A DNA stretch of 64,000 bases from contig NW_004624855.1 of the NCBI RefSeq assembly GCF_000247695.1, forward strand, positions 4,720,764 through 4,784,763, read 5' to 3'. A program made the translations under genes and the position numbers. Under the pieces are notes generated by a model, which saw nothing but the letters and a program-made list of their open reading frames with translations, was not told the DNA's origin and did no database searches. Position 1 is the stretch's first letter, and each line of letters opens with the position of its first letter. The stretch comes from Heterocephalus glaber. Lineage: Eukaryota > Chordata > Mammalia > Rodentia > Bathyergidae. Below are positions 10,901-23,250 of this stretch, piece after piece.

Positions 10901-10988
10901 CATTTTTGGGGGGGAGTACTAGGGGATCAAACTCAGGACCTTATGCTTGCAAGGCAGGTGGTGGCAACACTGAGCGAAATCCCCAGCT
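10901..10988 (-). mobile_element. ID-type SINE with 10-bp TSD
   Basis: tttttgggggggagtactag, gggatcaaactcaggacc, tgcttgcaaggcaggtgg and actgagcgaaatccccagc. The 10-bp word gcatattatc at 10891-10900 recurs at 10989-10998. The usual T-run is partly replaced by G residues. Cttgcaag type. Confidence 0.9.
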
Positions 10989-11035
10989 GCATATTATCAA
11001 TTTAGCCACATTTCATCTACTCAGTAGTCACGTGT

Positions 11036-11470
11036 TGTCTTAGTCTTCAGGACAAAAAAAATCTAACACCCACAACTTAAAAGAGGAAAATTTTCTTTTG
11101 ACTCATGGTTTTCACAGGATTCAGTCTACAGCTGGCTGGCTACAAGTTAGTAAGAGCATGGTGGGAGGCTCTGGTGGAGGGAAGCTGCTCATTTCATGGT
11201 AGGCAGGAAGCAGAGAGACAGGGGAGGAGCTGTAGAGGGTGACACAGTATATCCTTCCAAGTCACACCCCCAGTGACCTGTCTCTTCTGACTAGGTCCAA
11301 CTCCTGACAGCACATTCAGCTATGGATTTATTGGTGGATTAATCCACTGACACGTATAGCACCCCTATGTTCCAATTACCTTCTAAAAGCCCAACCTCTG
11401 AATACATAAGTGCTTGGGAGGACATTCTAGATGTAAAGCCTAACCCATGTGGTTAGTGAACAATATAGTT
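11036..11470 (+). repeat. LTR-like interspersed repeat, copy 1 (family unassigned)
   Basis: Starts near tgttgtcttagtcttcagg and contains actcatggttttcacagg, gaagcagagagacagggg and a ccagtgacctgtctcttctg segment. It aligns by eye in order with the repeat at 11641-12081 (tgtcttagt start, aggaaa, gcttacagttttcag, ctggctagct). Diverged, noncoding. Probably an ERVL-type solo LTR or a long non-autonomous element. Confidence 0.55.
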
Positions 11471-11640
11471 TCCATTTGATTTCTTTCAGTATTTTTCACA
11501 TGAATTTGTAACCGGGAGCATGCAGTGAATTTAACATGTAGAAAGAGATGCAGCTAACACATCCAAATCTACTGCATCCTTCATTCCAGGCTCCTTATAA
11601 GGAAGTTATCTTCCTACTGATTGGTTTAGGGTATGAGTGG

Positions 11641-12081
11641 TGTCTTAGTTACTTTTCTCATTGCTGAGACAAAATACCTGACATCCAGAGTTAAAGGAGG
11701 AAATGTTTATTTAGCTTACAGTTTTCAGAGGTTTCAGTTCATAGTTGGCTAGCTCCAAGGCAGGGTGGCATGACAGAGGTATATCACAGAGGAGAAACAG
11801 TCCATGGCAAAGCAAGGCAGGCAGAAGACAGAAAGCAGCAAGTAGCAAGCAACAAGAAGTGACCCTCTTTCTATCCCTTCTATCTTATCCAGGATACCCA
11901 CCCTGAGGGCAGGTAGCACTCACACCCAGGGTGGTACAGCCCTAATCTTAGCATCCCATTATGAATCAATCCCATCTTCACATCTTTGATCTCAGCAGCC
12001 TAGATCCAGCCACCTTGTAAAAGACCCACCTATGACCATATGAGGCTTTGGGCAGACATCTAGACACAGCTATAACAAACA
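11641..12081 (+). repeat. LTR-like interspersed repeat, copy 2 (family unassigned)
   Basis: Begins tgtcttagttacttttctca and ends agctataacaaaca, so it has TG...CA termini. Internal words gcttacagttttcagaggtt and ggcaggcagaagacagaaag match the first copy in order. No 5-bp TSD is apparent, so LTR status is an inference from the ends. Confidence 0.55.
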
Positions 12082-12569
12082 GGTTTCTCCTATAATACAG
12101 CTTATACTGTGAGCAGCTCCTACTGTTTAAAACACTAAAACAGAGCCAGAAGTACAGACTGAGTTTATTTCTGTACTGATATGGTGAAAGAGTCAAAATA
12201 GTTCTTAATTGTACTTGCTTTGGAACATGGAAGGAAGTTGATTAAAGGATTTCTGGTTTTATATCATTTACATATTCCTGATGAGCCACTGACAAGTCCA
12301 TGTAGTATGTGCAGCCTGTGTCTATTTATATGTATTAACATGGGTTAATGACAAGGATTAACTTGCTAATAAAGCACTCAAGACAAATTCTTTGTGACTA
12401 CTGGGAAAATTATTCATAAAGAAGTATGTAGTTTTAAAATCAATCAAATGCACTCCTTTTTTTTGTGCTGCACACAGTGAAAAACATTGTACACATGTTC
12501 AAAATATTGAATATTTTCACTTATAATTCTAGGGATCTTAATTCTCTATACATTCTGGTAGACTGCTTG
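12082..12569. other. AT-rich unique sequence
   Basis: No gene or recognisable repeat seen. Confidence 0.5.
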
Positions 12570-12730
12570 TTAATTAAATCATTTATTTATTTATTTCTGA
12601 AAAAATATTTCTTGAGTGTTCTTGTGTGGACTGTGTAATGTCCATGATTGATGACACAGTGATCAATAATACAAGGATCTCAACATTTCACAGTTTAGGG
12701 AGTCTAATCTATGAACAAAAGTAATGTATG
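12570..12730 (-). repeat. L2 3' end (antisense)
   Basis: Antisense L2 tail order: aatatttcttgagtgttctt, a gtgtggactgtgtaatg segment, then acacagtgatcaataataca and agtttagggagtctaat, matching the antisense of the tail that ends in the common aataaatgtttgttgaa motif. Diverged. Confidence 0.65.
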
Positions 12731-14336
12731 TCACCAATGCTTACATGTATTTTAGAGACACAGAAATATAATCCCATAATAAAGACTAACAGGTATTTTT
12801 GTTGGGCCTGTAGAAGTTTCCCATGCCAATAATTTAAGCCAAATATTCTCTAAATCCCATTTCCTAAATTCTGATAAAAGGTCATATTTGTGGTTTGTCT
12901 TAAATGTTCCATCAGTCACGTGGTAGATTTTCAGCAGCTTTGCCAACATTATCTTCTCTCAATCTATTGGCTATTACACAGCATTTCTATGGTGACATCA
13001 ATGGTACCATCTTACTATGGATTTCTGAACTGTAAATGTCCACCTCTTGAATTGCCCCCACTGATGCTCCATAGTCTGCTTGCCAGTGCTGTTCCTTTTC
13101 TCATTTGCTCCTTCCCTTACTTTCTGTTCTGGCTGTCACTGTAGAGAGTTCCTTGCCATCCCTAGGGTATCTCCAGGTCTCAAAAGCTCAATTTTCACTA
13201 GTCAAAAGAAACATGATGCTCTCTTGTAGTACTTAGTGCTTTCATAAGAAAGAATCATATCAGAAGTGCTAGGGCCTCTTGTAATCAGTTTTTCAATCTG
13301 TTTGTATTAACAGGAAGCATAATTCCTAAATAAGGAGCTCAATATGGAAAAGGCAAAAGTAGTCTCTTATCATACATATCCTGAATATCTTTTCTATCCC
13401 CACTTTCTTCTATTGCTGAGTCTAGTTCATTTCACCACTAACGTGATGCATGAATGAATATTTTCTCTCTTAATTCATTATTACCCAATTACACTCTGGA
13501 TTCAGTCAAAATTTCTCTTCTCCCCCAGGTGAGCTGACATATGTACATATATTTAACACCAAAACTGTATAAGACTCAAATATTTACTAATGGATTTCCT
13601 TTACCTCTGATGGAACACTTATTTAAGCACCTCTGAATATTCTGTGAGAGGAGAGGAGGCTGTATCTGCCAAGAAAACAAGCAGGAATTCCAGATGTGTC
13701 ATCTCTATCCTGAGACATCCTATTATACCAGCTGCATGTACTCATGTGTAGCAGGCATTGGTATCCATAAAGTTTAATCAGCCTTTAACTTTCCATCTTT
13801 TTATTATTAACAAAAATAAGTTGTATTTGTGTATGTGTCACAATAAGAGTCATCATTAAGTCTGTATTTGTGTTAACAGCATTGGAATATTCATATCTAC
13901 CATGGCATCCTATGTTGCCTTGTTGATAAAAGAGTGAGCATTAGGAGAATGGGGATTTTAATGGGTAAGATCATTAAGTTAAGTAATAACATATTGATTC
14001 TTTCTTCAGAAGCTTGAGCACTTGTTAGCAGCTAATAGATATTTGTTGCACTTGTGTCTTGAATATACACTGGAAAGGTGAATAAATTCTTGTGTATACC
14101 AACATTTAGGGTGTACTTTTCCTAAATAAAAAGAGATCATGATCATTTAAAGTAAGCTTTTTAATAAGAAAATTATTAAGAAAAAAAGACATTTAAGTTT
14201 CTAATTTTTCATTCCAAGTTAAATTATTGTCTATATGGCATTTAATTTTGTAATAACTGTGCCAAGAATTAGGAGGACAAGTGGATAGTCAACATAAACT
14301 CAGGCCTTTCTCTCAAGAATGTGCACTGTTATTATA
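12731..14336. other. Unique AT-rich stretch, no gene
   Basis: No coding pattern, splice-bounded conserved frame or named repeat was found over 1.6 kb. The largest frame (84 codons near 12890-13144, plus strand) has no recognisable domain. Confidence 0.5.
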
Positions 14337-14644
14337 TGATATGGTTTAGATTTAAAATGTCTCCAAAACATCTCACTTTCAAAGATAAGGCCTGGTTCAA
14401 AGGGGGCAGTAACTAGGAATATGATTCAGAAGAGAATATGCTCATCATCAGGTCCTGTATTCTCTATCTGCTTCCTGGCCAATATCAGTGAATAGCTTTT
14501 CTCTGCCATGCCATTCTACCATGCTGTTTCTGCCTTGTAGCCAACCAAATATGGACTGAATACACTGAGCCAAAATAACTCTCAACTCCTTTAAATTGCA
14601 GGTGTCAAATATTTTGTCCTAGTGATGGGAAAGTTACTATTACA
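14337..14644 (+). repeat. MaLR 5' LTR
   Basis: Starts tgatatggtttag and ends ttactattaca. It contains the tail-end word gagccaaaataactctcaac, where LTRs of this class carry a polyadenylation-like gccaaaataa, close to an aataaa signal. About 308 bp, matching its partner at 16086-16392 in length and order but clearly diverged, so the insertion is old. Confidence 0.8.
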
Positions 14645-14650
14645 GAAAAA

Positions 14651-14668
14651 TGATATCAGGAGTAAGGT
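14651..14668 (+). promoter_or_regulatory. Primer-binding-site-like sequence (Leu-tRNA type)
   Basis: tgatatcaggagtaaggt directly follows the 5' LTR with a 6-bp gap. The pattern tggtatcaggagtggg is what is expected for priming by leucine tRNA, the feature that named the ERV-L group. Three or so mismatches are consistent with age. Confidence 0.65.
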
Positions 14669-16085
14669 CATCGCTGTGACTTTACCTGACAATATAGTTT
14701 AAGTCTTTGAATTGGTTAAAGGAATTTGGAGATGCTGACCAGAGAAGCCTAGAATGTTGTAAGTTATGCTTGATAGAAGATTCTTGTTGAAGATCAAAAG
14801 AATAGAATATTGACAAGAATGTAAAGTTCGGGCTCAGGTGACTTCACTTGGGAACAAGGACAACACTGACTGTTGAACCAGAAGCCATAGGTGTTACCCT
14901 TTGGCAGAAAATTTGTCTTCATTTTGTTCTTGTCCTGAGACTTTGTGGGAGACTGAGACTAATGGTGGTGAACTAATTAATCTGGTGGAGGAAATTTCAA
15001 AGGAGCTCAACATTCAGGCTATAGCACAGGTGTAGATCTTTTAGCAAGATCTACAATAAGAATCAGAAGCAAAAATAAAATATGAAAACTTCGCAGTTTC
15101 ATCAGAATGAAAGTGTCTGTCTGCACAGGTGGGGCCGTGGGAAGCATGGTTGTTGAAAAGATTAGTATTAACAAGAAGCTAAGTATTTTGCATCAGAACA
15201 ATAGAAAAGATTATTTGAGGGCATCTGAGAAATCATCAAACCCATCACTGGCTCAAAGTTGCAGAAGCAAAAGATTTTGCTTTCAGAAGAGAGTCTCAGG
15301 AAGCCAAGGTCATCCAGGGATGCCCAGGGAAATATTTTTCCAAATTCAGCCATCCAGACACTCAGAGGTCATTGCAACTACAGTCCAAAATAAACTGGCT
15401 ACTCCTCAAGCTAGTAGATCTTGGTGTTATCCATGTGGTGCTGCTTTTACAGGAATGCAGAATACAAAATTATGTGGTCATGGTGGCTCCAATCTATATT
15501 TCATAAGAGGTTCTGGGAGGCCAGGAAAACTGTGTGACAGAATTACAGTCCTTTCCAGGATCCCTTGAGATGGCAGTGTGTAAAAATATGACTAAATTTG
15601 AAGGTACAGGGGAGACCCAAGGAAGTTTGAGATGCCAGGCATATGGAATATCTGCTGAGGAAACTCATAGGCAGTGATCAGAATGGGCTGCAACCAGCAA
15701 AGCCATAGGAGAGAAGGTGGCCAGTCCTTTTGGAGCTCACATCTCATTGTAACTTTCCGTAGGGCTTGACTTGCTGCTACAGGATTTAATGCTTGCTCTG
15801 CTGGGTTTTGGTCTTAGTTCATTTCTATTTCTATCTATTCTACCATTCTTCCCTTTTGAAATTGGAATGTTTGTCCTCTTTCATTGTATATTGGAAATAT
15901 TTAACTTTCTTTTTGAGTTTTAGAGGGGCTCACAGCTAAGAACTTTCCTGGAGTCCAAGAGGAGACTTTGGACTTAGACTTTCAGCAATGCTGGAGCTGT
16001 CCTGAATTTGGTGACTCTTAGAGATGGACTAAATGTATTTTGGGTACTGAGATGGGCATGAGCCTTTTGGTGGCCATGGTTGGAA

Positions 16086-16392
16086 TGTTATGATTTAGAT
16101 ATTAAATGCCCCCAAAGGTCTCATGTCTGATGGTGGGCCCTGGCCAGAAGAGGCAGATTATAAGGGGCATTACTTGGAAGGATACATTCTTTCCCTGGTT
16201 CTTCCCTTCTCTCTCTGTTTCCTGGAAATGTTGTGAATAGCTTTTTCCCACCATACCATTTTATCATGCCATTCTTGTCTTGGAGCTGTCTATGGACTCC
16301 ATCCACTGAAACTGTGAGCCAAAATAAACCTATTCCATTTTAAGCTGTGGGCATCAAGTATTTTGTTCCATTGATGGAAATGTGACTAATAT
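16086..16392 (+). repeat. MaLR 3' LTR
   Basis: Starts tgttatgatttagatatta and ends gtgactaatata. It holds a clear gagccaaaataaacc near the end that includes an aataaa polyadenylation signal. Same order of words as the 5' LTR, including atagctttttcccaccatac. Confidence 0.8.
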
Positions 16393-18540
16393 ACTATGCT
16401 ACTGAAGACTTTTATGGACTTACTAGAATTTGTTCATTGCATCAAGATCTCTGACAATATTGAACTGAGAAAGTCAATGAAAATAGTATCTCAGCCATTA
16501 TAAACTAGAATTATACTTCCCAATATGAGCCTTTGCTTTCTGTAAGCACTGGCTTCTTTGGTAAAAGATATTGTCATACTCTTGAATTTTATATAAATGA
16601 TTACCTTATTCCTTTTTTAATTCATTATTTTTGAGTACTTAAGTAGTGGGGGATGGAGAGAATCAGTGCTGCCCCTTCTAGAAACTGTCAGGGTAGATTA
16701 TTGGTGAGGTTTCCTGTAAAAAAGCAAAACAAAACAAAACAACACTGGACAAATAATTTCGTGCAAGATGAGATCCCAGATGGTTCAAGACATTAAATGG
16801 TGTCCTTGTAATCTGTATTTACACTATCTTCCTAACTTTCACTCTATATTACCTTATACTGACATTGTGGAAGTATAGTTGATTAAGTAGAAAAGCAATG
16901 CACAATTGTAGCTTATCTTTCAATATACTGTTCACCATTTTATTCTGGGTGTGGAGGGCATGCTGGAGAAAATGATGTCAGTGTGCATACTTTTAGCTGT
17001 GACTTTGCTTTCCTTTCAACACTCAAAGTTCTTCACATGTGCCAGTTCTATACCTACCTGGGTCAGTAAACACCTAAGTAATTTTCAAAACACTTTGGCA
17101 AGAATGCCTTGAAAGTTTCCTATCTGCCCTTATATTTGTATGCTTTATCTTTTGGAAGGGATTTGACAGAGTCAAAAAACACATATAAATCACATCTGGG
17201 TTATATAACCAAAAGCCCAAAAGTCTTTCATTCTCTCAAGTGATTTACTTTGGTATTCATTTTCAGTTCTAGTGTCAGATAGTGTGGTTGATAAGCTGAA
17301 ACCCTAACAACCATCAACCATGGTCCAAAGTGGCAGCTGACTGAAGCTGATGTGTGTTGTGCCTGGTGACAGCCACTATCTGACAGAGCTTGTCAGAGGC
17401 ACAGGCGGGACCTCAGGTTGTAAATGTAGGCTCCCACTTCCAGATGAATAGGAAGTGACAGGAGGAATCTCTACAACATGGAATGGGGTGATGACATGGA
17501 AACTGTGACATGTTTGGAATTGAAAGACTGGGTGCAGATATGTCACTTATAATAGCTGGAGAAATGACAAGGAACTGGCGGTAACTTTACTTGACTTCAG
17601 TTTAAAGACGTCCTTTGTGGAAAGGGTAGAATACCAGAATTCAACATGTACTGGGAAGAGTATTACCTCCCTGACTGTCACCAAGCTAGTTTAATCTGAG
17701 TTAGAAAATAATAGCATTCTGTGCCATTAAAAAAGTGACTCTCTGATATGAAAGAACTGGGCAGTACCATCGATAATTGAGCTAGAGCTTGATTCAAATG
17801 TTTCAGGTTTTCAGACTGTCCATACCCTTCTTGACTCCTCTGTTTTCCACTCCATCAGGACTTCCCTTGTGGATGCTATTTAAGAGATTATGGCATCTAC
17901 TATGGAGTGGCCAGGAATGTCTGATAGTGAACATTCATATCCAGCATCCTGGAATGTGTAACTTGTGTCAGATGGGCAGAGGCAGAAAGGACAATAGGAA
18001 TAGTCAATGATATCTAATAAAAAGGGGACCATCAACTCTGTATTTATGAGAAAATTTAACCTCTTTGGAATTATAATCTTATAATGAAATAACTGCACGT
18101 GTTCAAGAAAATCAACAAATAGCAAGCAGAAGAGAGTAATACCTTGATATAGTTAAAGAAAAACTTGGCTTTTCCAAAATAAATTTTTAAAATCCAACTT
18201 TTAGTCAAGGAAGGGAGACCTAATCTCAAAGAAACAAATTTAGGCTGATCTCAGATTTACTTTCCAGATTGGAAAAGTTCACAGTTTGAAAATATTCTAC
18301 ATTAATACTAAACGAGTATTAAATTAATAATGAGTTATGTTGATAATTTTTAAAAAATGCAATATTTTATTTTTTTCATTGCATGGGTCTTATACATACT
18401 GGCAGGCACTCTCCCATGGAGTTATACCCCAGCTCCTTGCTATATTTTGATGTGGCAATGAGACAGGTGCTTAATATTGTTTGAGGGAGTACAAATGGAT
18501 AGATCTGTTTTAAAAGTGCTTTAGTTGTGTATGTCCAAAT
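16393..18540. other. Unique AT-rich stretch, no gene; inverted repeat at 17273-17385
   Basis: No gene or named repeat seen. It contains (AAAAC)n at ~16727-16745 and a 12-bp perfect inverted repeat (tgtcagatagtg / cactatctgaca) with an ~89-bp spacer at 17273-17385. Frames of 60-81 codons here overlap one another on opposite strands and carry no domain. Confidence 0.45.
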
Positions 18541-18626
18541 TTTTTTTTTTTTGGTATGGGGATCGAACTTGGGACCTTGCACTTGAGCAGCAGGAGCCAG
18601 AACCACTGAGCTAAATCCCTGGCCCC
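18541..18626 (-). mobile_element. ID-type SINE
   Basis: T-run, ggtatggggatcgaacttgg, ccttgcacttgagcagcagg and actgagctaaatccctggcc. Flanking words tgtccaaat (18532-18540) and tgtctaag (from 18627) form a degraded TSD. It belongs to the same type as the tgcgcaagcgcaagg copies, with changes. Confidence 0.9.
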
Positions 18627-18639
18627 TGTCTAAGTTTTT

Positions 18640-19784
18640 CAAAATAATGATTTAACTTATGGATAATCTATCCTGAGTTTAAAATCAGCTGTAAAGATAA
18701 ACATTTGAGCATAAAGAGATTCAGCTCATTGATTGGTTAATGGAATAATAGCACAATAATTAGATAGATGCATTAAATTAACTATGGTGATTCTTTTTAA
18801 GATTATTATACATTGTTCAAAGTGTTTACAATAATTTTTTCAACTCACAAAACATTAAATGCAATATAGAATAAAATATATATGCCTAATATAATTCTAA
18901 ATTTTCATAACGATATGAAATATATATACATATATTATATATGGATTGATCTACTATTTTTTTAAACATGGAAAAATATTGGAAAGATTCTAGCCAGTAT
19001 CTATCTGTAGTTTTAGCAAAGGCTAAGGCTCTGTAATGGAATTATAGGACATTTTGCTTTATATTATGGGCTAGGTACTTACATTTTTCTATCATAAGGC
19101 TATAGTATTTATAATGGAAAAATTATATATTTTAAATGATGATGACTATTTTCTGCAGCTAAATTCAAGAGCTAGTTTCCTTACACTGAAAAATGAGACT
19201 AAATTGAGTTATAAATGTCAAATGACTGGTTCAGGGAATGAGTCCCCTGGAAATTCAAGTGAGCAAGCCAGTTGCTTGAGGAAAATGAAGTATCTCTTGA
19301 AATGCTGAAGTCAGGTTCGGAAGGCATTGAAGGCCAAACTAAGCAAGACAGACTATATTCTGAAGCAAATGGAGGTCCTTAAAGAGTTATTTGTAGCCCC
19401 AATTAATTTACCATCTCTGTAACTAGAACTACTACACTGAAAATACAGATGTGGTTGGGTGTATATACATATTCATATCTCAATGTATGTACACTAAATG
19501 TATTCACCCATAGGCAAGAAATAAAGTGTCTATAAAGGAGAAACAGGAAGAACGATTAAGGTATTAGTTAATTAGGGTCCATTTGCATCTCTAGAGTCAG
19601 CTAAAATCATCCACTTATTTAAAAGAAAATCTCCTCAGTTTATTACAGTCATTATTACTTGGCAGTAAGAGATAACTAGTTTGAATTTCACAAGTAGAGG
19701 AAATCGTGTAGTGTGTTGCTTCTCTCAGGGGTCACTATTACTCAACTTTTGAGTAAAATTACATTGCCTTGCAAAGGAAATTAA
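18640..19784. other. AT-rich unique stretch
   Basis: No gene recognised. A 64-codon plus-strand frame near 19114-19308 has no known motif. Short AT dinucleotide tracts near 18870-18950. Confidence 0.45.
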
Positions 19785-19965
19785 CATTTACTGAGTGCCT
19801 ACTGTGTACAGAACAGTTGGATAAATTTCATATATAATCTCATTTACTTTTCAGAGCAACACCACCAGGTTAGTATCTATAACCTACATTTTATAATAAA
19901 AGAGTTTGAGAAAGATATTATGAAAGCCAAGTGACCAATGTGAATTTAGATTTGAACATGAACTG
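19785..19965 (-). repeat. MIR (antisense)
   Basis: ctgagtgcctactgtgtaca, an aatctcatttacttttcag segment, acaccaccaggttagtatc and gaccaatgtg follow the antisense MIR order from its 3' end into the core. Confidence 0.7.
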
Positions 19966-22764
19966 TTTGATTCTCACTATTCAGTATGAACCAATGGGCA
20001 ATCATCAATCATGCTAGAACACACTCACCCACTAATGCTTGCATTTTCTAACTTCACTGCTGAATTATGTATTTTTGAGGATCTGTGAATATACAATATG
20101 TACACATACATGTGGTATAGTACACTTATATAGCTACTATATACCATGTGTTTGTGTGATGCACACATGCATTATATAACAAATATACACATAAAATTGA
20201 AGCAACTTATAAGTAGTTACTATACTTTGCTTTTATTGTGCGTGTACTGCTATATATAACTATATATGCATATATAATATGTAATATAATATATAGCTAT
20301 ATATTAAATATAGCTAAAATTACATGCAAATGTCTGTATATAGTACACATTCATAAGCATATATAAAATATATTAAAACACTTATTTGTATATGCACATA
20401 TAAAATTGTCTTTCTGCTGGTTTACTTGGGAGGGACCACTGTTACACAGTTGGAGAACCTATTATGCAGTTGAAGAAACATAGCCCTCACAATATGGAAA
20501 TGGAGAGACCTTTCCCTATTCTCCCATCTCTTGCACCTAACTCCCTCAACACCCAACTCCCCAACCCATTACATACCATGAAATCTGTGGTGTGAGGAGG
20601 TGGCAGGGCCCCTCAGGCTCAAATTTAATTCTCCTCTATATACTCAAAAGATCAGCTTTCAGTTCTGTCCCTGCACAGAAAGAACAATCACCTACTAGTT
20701 AACTTCATTCAACTCTGTAGTCAACGAAAAGATGTAGCATTTTTGTCAGTGAATCAAATGAACAATCAACCCTACAAAGAATAAAGCATGGACTAGGGCA
20801 AAAAAGAAGGGCTTTTTGGGAGTTTGTGGTTCCACACAAAGGCAGGGGAGGCTGCGTTTTCACTCCTTTTCTTTGTCCTAGTACCTCATGCATGGCACCA
20901 GCTCTACCATGAAGGGAGATTTAAAAGAACTAAGTACATATAAACATTCCTCATTCATTATCTGGGGTTTCTGCTCTTGGTGACATATCATTAGTCCTAG
21001 TGTAAGGCAAGCTTTAAAAACGTAATTACTTAATCATGCAGTTAGCTTCTCATCAATCCTAGCTGCATTTGTTCTTAACTAGCTTTTAAGAACAAAATTA
21101 GGAGTAATTTGTAAACAAAAGTAATTGAAGAAAGGCAGATATTGCCAAGGTGTTGACAGCATTAACACACATCATTGTTTCCCTTAATACCACCACAGCA
21201 CTGCTGTTTACAATAGGTAGCTAGCAAAAGTCAAGGCTAGGGAGTTGGTAGGTGGTGACCTGAATTATAGCACTGGGCGCACTGACCCTGCATACAACTG
21301 ACTCCAACAAGTAGACCAGCAGTCTGCTCCTGAGTTCATTTGCATTATAATTAAATGACTTAGAGAGTTATGGTATGATTAATATTGTCACATTTTTTAT
21401 ACCTTCTTATTCGATATTTAAACTAATGTAAGCAGTCATGCTCACATGAGATACAAGAGGTCTAGGTTCTGTTTGTCAAAAACCCCACTTAAGCAAATCT
21501 AGAGAGAGAAAAAGAGTTTTAACCACCCATATTTTGGTTATAGAGTCACTGAACTTAGAGTGAGTATGACTTCTGGGCCAGGTACTGTCTAATCACCTGA
21601 GATACAGCAGTAAATAACTGGACCTTATTTTAAAAACATTCACTATTTTGTAAAGAGAGAAAAATAAAAATAAAACATGACTTCAAAGACTTAAATTTTT
21701 GTGTCATATCCTCAACAGCTTCTAACCTGATTCTTGAGATTGGTGGTGTTATATGGCTTCTGACAAAGAAAAAAGTGTTGGAGTATAAAAAGGAGTCTCA
21801 GGATTAGGAGTAAAATATTTCTATTCCCACATCTACCATGAGCCCAGAAGAGCAAAGTTAAAAGGGTTTAGATAATTATCCAGATAATTATCCAGGCCCC
21901 AAAGTGACATTTATTGGTTTACATAGATCATCTGGGCAGAAGGAGGCTTCTCTCTTCTAATTATCTGTAAAGCAACATCACTATATTGTCAGACTGCTCT
22001 ACTTCATATAAAAGATTAAATAAAAATTACTTGCAATAAATGTAAGGATTTTGGTTAGAACATTTTTTTCAAACCTTCAGAACTTGAAAAAAGAATATCA
22101 GCTATAGTTTTAATATCAGCCAGATATGTGAGTCTTGATGAACTCTCCAATTATTAGACACACACTTTAATTCTTTGTATTTAAGAAAAAAAATAAAGTT
22201 GGTTTGCAGTGGGAAAAGTAAAAGTATACTCACTTATGGATAGGAAATTGCTAGTGTATTGTTAAGAAGCTTGGGTCAGATTCCTGTTAATATTAGAAAT
22301 CTTTCTCCATCCAGATTCCACGCCAAATGCCTCGGGCTCCATCATCATCAGCATCTTCATCTTCATTACACTTATGTAGGGCTCTGCTATTCTTTCTAGT
22401 TTAACACTGCCCCTCTCTCTCATCTCTTCAAATACAACTCTAATAATACAACTGAAAAAGGTGAACACCTGCATTTACAGTGACCTCTTGGGACAGGGCC
22501 CTGTCACTTTGCCTTTCTTCCTTATAGGGAGCTTGTGATGCTAACAAAGTCCAAACCCCATGGTCTAGAAGAGAAATGTGCTGAGAGGGAGAAGATAGCC
22601 ATGGTGAAAAGTTGGCTGCAGTGCGTCCTGCTACAGGACCTGCCTCCTAATTTGCACTTCTCCACAGTTTTGTTGAAGGCATTCATTTCTACATCCAAAT
22701 CAGAGACAGAAGGGGAGCATACGAACGCTGGAACCTGATCACTTACTGTGCACAGTTCCATGGT
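19966..22764. other. Unique stretch with AT-rich tract, no gene
   Basis: 20090-20410 is an irregular tatata/acacat AT-rich tract with overlapping TA and ATAC words. A possible L2/MIR remnant lies at ~21575-21630 (aggtactgtctaatcacctg). The rest is unassigned. Opposed 102- and 67-codon frames near 22520-22830 lie on both strands of the same segment and are not supported as a gene. Confidence 0.4.
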
Positions 22765-22860
22765 AGGGGAAAGAACACAGGTTTTGGAGCCAGAGACAGC
22801 TGGGTTTAATTCTAAACTGAGTAATAACAAAAAATCTCTGCATATATTACTTTATGAATT
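22765..22860 (+). repeat. MIR head fragment (sense)
   Basis: acaggttttggagccagaga followed by cagctgggtttaattctaaa is the tRNA-like head and start of the MIR core on the plus strand. Confidence 0.55.
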
Positions 22861-23094
22861 CTAAACTCAAGCTAGAAGCCCTTTTCTGGAACAAGTAACT
22901 GGCTGCTCAAATATCAACATTTCACTTGTTTAGAAATGTCACCCTCTGACTAGTCACTTTTTGTTTTCTCTTCATATCAATTTTCCTTCTCTAAAATTTC
23001 TTGCAATCTGTTTATGATTTTATTGTCTGTCTTCACAAAAAGAAAGCTGACCTGAGCTTCTTGACAACATGTGAGCATTTCTTAACACATTATA

Positions 23095-23250
23095 AGTAAG
23101 AAAGAACTATTATTATTTTCATTTTACATTTTGGAAATAAGATTAAGGGAAGATACAAACTTGCCCAAGGTCAGCCCCACAGCAAGTGAGTGCCTACCTG
23201 GGATTCCCACTAAAGCAGCCCGCCTCCATCCCAAGCCCATGCTCTTCCAC
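23095..23250 (-). repeat. MIR (antisense)
   Basis: cattttacattttggaaata, cttgcccaaggtcagcccca, cagcaagtgagtgcc, tgggattcccact and agcccatgctcttcc follow the full antisense MIR core and head. One of the clearest MIR copies in the window. Confidence 0.85.

Larger units (their letters stand above)
14337..16392 (+). mobile_element. Full-length MaLR (ERVL-class) retrotransposon, LTR-internal-LTR
   Basis: Two ~308-bp direct repeats (14337-14644 and 16086-16392) begin with tg followed by a tatggtttagat-type or tatgatttagat-type word and share catgccattctaccatg-type and gagccaaaataa words. They flank ~1.44 kb of internal sequence. A primer-binding-site-like word tgatatcaggagtaaggt lies 6 bp after the first LTR and resembles the leucine-tRNA site used by ERVL/MaLR elements. 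The total of ~2.06 kb fits this non-autonomous class. A 153-codon frame at 15107-15568 lies in the internal region and shows no domain I recognise. No convincing polypurine tract or TSD. Confidence 0.8.

Noticed and set aside
17250..17420. Possible microRNA-like hairpin
   Set aside because: Only ~12-13 bp pair perfectly and the spacer is too long for a typical precursor.
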